NCBI GenBank assembly: GCA_024640085.1 | Contig: JAHEFR010000002.1 | Span: 1 to 64,000 of the forward strand | Source: Gammaproteobacteria bacterium | GTDB lineage: Bacteria > Pseudomonadota > Gammaproteobacteria > Steroidobacterales > XN24 | DNA: 64,000 bases | Direction of reading: 5' to 3' | In this document: piece after piece, positions 62,691 to 64,000 of the stretch | Position numbering within the stretch: the first letter of the stretch is position 1 | How the letters are laid out: the number at the start of each line of letters is the position of its first letter | Made by a program: the position numbers and the translations under genes | Notes under the pieces: model-generated | Told to the model about the DNA's origin: nothing | Databases searched by the model: none | Seen by the model: the letters and a program-made list of their open reading frames with translations, nothing else

Positions 62691-62809
62691 GGACCGTCGC
62701 CCGGTCCCCGTGCCCGGGCTTCGCCGTGGGCATATCTCCGACGTAGCAGGTATCATTGGCAGTTCCGATGCCGCTTCGCAGAAGCACATACAACAGGAGC
62801 GAAAGGGAT

Positions 62810-64000
62810 ATGGCTGACGTAAAACTCGTCGTCCCGGAAGGGGGGGACCGAATCAGTATCGAGAACGGTAAGCTGAACGTGCCCGACAACCCGATCATCC
62901 CGTTCATCGAGGGTGACGGAACGGGACCGGACATCTGGCGCGCCACCGTGCGGGTGCTGGATGCAGCCGTCGAGAAATCCTATGGCGGCAAGCGCAAGAT
63001 CCACTGGATGGAGATCTTCGCGGGACAGAAGTCCAACGATCTGTTTCATACCTGGCTGCCGGACGAGACCGTCCAGGCCTGCCGGGACTTCCTGGTGTCC
63101 ATAAAGGGCCCGCTGACCACACCAATCGGCGGCGGCATCCGATCCCTGAACGTGGCGCTGAGACAACTGCTGGATCTCTACGTCTGCCTGCGGCCGGTAC
63201 GCTGGTTCGTGGGCGTGCCGTCGCCGGTGAAGAACCCGAAGGATGTCGATATGGTGATCTTCCGGGAGAACACCGAGGACATCTACGCCGGCATCGAGTT
63301 CGAGCGCGGCTCCGAGGACAATCGTCGGTTCCTGGACCTGTTCAAGGAGAATTTCCCGGCGGAGTACCACAAGATCCGTTTCCCGGATTCCTGCGGAATC
63401 GGCATCAAGGCGGTGTCCCAGGAAGGCACGGAGCGCCTCGTGCGGGCTGCTATCGAGTATGCCATCGCCAACGATCGCAAGAGCGTCACCTTCGTGCACA
63501 AGGGCAACATCATGAAGTACACGGAAGGCGCGTTCCGCAACTGGGGCTATGCCCTGGCCGAGCGCGATTTCGCAGAGTACACGTACACGTGGGGCCAGTG
63601 GGAAAGGACTCGCGCCGAGGACGGGGAGACGGCGGCCAACGAGGAGCAGCAGGCTGCCCTCGAGGGCGGCAAGATCCTGATCAAGGACGCCATCGCCGAC
63701 ATCACCCTGCAACAGGTGCTGACCCGGCCGAAGGAATTCGACGTCATCGCCACGCTGAATCTCAACGGCGACTATCTGTCCGATGCCCTGGCCGCCCAGG
63801 TCGGCGGCATCGGCATCGCGCCGGGAGGGAATGTCAATTACGCGACCGGCCACGCGGTGTTCGAGGCGACCCACGGCACGGCGCCCAAGTACGCGAACCT
63901 GGACAAGGTCAACCCGGGCTCGCTGATTCTCTCCGGCGAAATGATGTTGCGCTATCTGGGCTGGACAGAGGCGGCCGATGCCCTGATTTCGGCCATGGAC
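62810..64000 (+). CDS. icd: NADP-dependent isocitrate dehydrogenase (partial)
   Basis: 397 residues visible; the frame is open at the right edge, near the end of a gene of about 415-425 codons. [108 protein letters not shown]. Makes 2-oxoglutarate in the TCA cycle. AGGAG lies 10 nt before ATG 62810. Confidence 0.97.
   Translation, partial: MADVKLVVPEGGDRISIENGKLNVPDNPIIPFIEGDGTGPDIWRATVRVLDAAVEKSYGGKRKIHWMEIFAGQKSNDLFHTWLPDETVQACRDFLVSIKGPLTTPIGGGIRSLNVALRQLLDLYVCLRPVRWFVGVPSPVKNPKDVDMVIFRENTEDIYAGIEFERGSEDNRRFLDLFKENFPAEYHKIRFPDSCGIGIKAVSQEGTERLVRAAIEYAIANDRKSVTFVHKGNIMKYTEGAFRNWGYALAERDFAEYTYTWGQWERTRAEDGETAANEEQQAALEGGKILIKDAIADITLQQVLTRPKEFDVIATLNLNGDYLSDALAAQVGGIGIAPGGNVNYATGHAVFEATHGTAPKYANLDKVNPGSLILSGEMMLRYLGWTEAADALISAMD

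Overview
High-GC bacterial chromosome (roughly 60-65% G+C by eye) with the gene content of a gammaproteobacterium: an Fnr regulator with E. coli-type cysteine spacing, OmpW, a complete ccoNOQP-GHIS cluster, class II fructose-bisphosphate aldolase, NADP isocitrate dehydrogenase and an MFS-PlsC fusion related to Aas. The lineage below class level cannot be fixed from the sequence. Fnr, cbb3 oxidase and an Fnr-type site suggest life at low or changing oxygen. A SqrR/BigR-type repressor with a persulfide dioxygenase-like protein and YeeE/YedE transporters suggests exposure to sulfide or polysulfide.

Layout. 1-0.55 kb: tRNA-Pro(CGG) followed by two extra copies of its 3' end, each copy with its own terminator, an array organised like the rtT repeats of E. 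coli tyrT. 0.8-15.3 kb: mostly single housekeeping or envelope genes (MgtC, ArsP/YraQ-type permease, PNPOx-like, CBS, ABM, DsrE, outer-membrane barrel, DUF2189, cupin, SLC13/RCK permease, TPR-2OG oxygenase, MscS). 13.8-16.1 kb: a DUF6502-DUF5666 operon whose promoter carries a perfect 15-bp inverted repeat and whose transcript looks leaderless. 16.3-18.8 kb: LemA-M48 peptidase pair. 18.8-24 kb: accessory stretch with REP-like repeats, visibly lower G+C in its first part, a secreted Ig/Fn3 protein, an alkaline-phosphatase-superfamily enzyme and a TIR-TolB-TPR protein.

24-26.8 kb: persulfide response module. 27.1-33 kb: seven tightly packed genes (chalcone-isomerase-like, DUF3833, desaturase, SnoaL-like, FAD oxidoreductase, DUF1365, Cfa-like methyltransferase) that resemble the lipid-modification cluster of singlet-oxygen regulons but have no sigma factor/ChrR pair beside them. 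33-44.5 kb: sulfotransferase, fnr, divergent ompW with an Fnr site at the class II activator position, then ccoNOQP, a small membrane protein, ccoGHIS and a TauE/SafE-like protein. 44.5-51 kb: fba, a secreted protein, pip with a 40-residue DUF3149 gene directly before it, a cardiolipin synthase-like gene and the MFS-PlsC fusion.

50.9-55.1 kb: a very large (1401 residue) protein joining an AAA-like ATPase, one membrane segment, a proprotein-convertase P domain and WD40 propellers, divergent from a small RIO-like kinase. 55.2-64 kb: small zinc ribbon, thioesterase, a Gld-like ABC operon with DUF4340, an AraC-MGMT fusion and the start of icd, which runs off the window.

Most worthwhile follow-ups: the AAA-TM-P-WD40 protein, the tRNA-Pro 3'-end repeat array, the leaderless DUF6502 operator-promoter, the TIR-TolB-TPR gene and its REP-bounded neighbourhood. 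None can be shown to be a new system from sequence alone.
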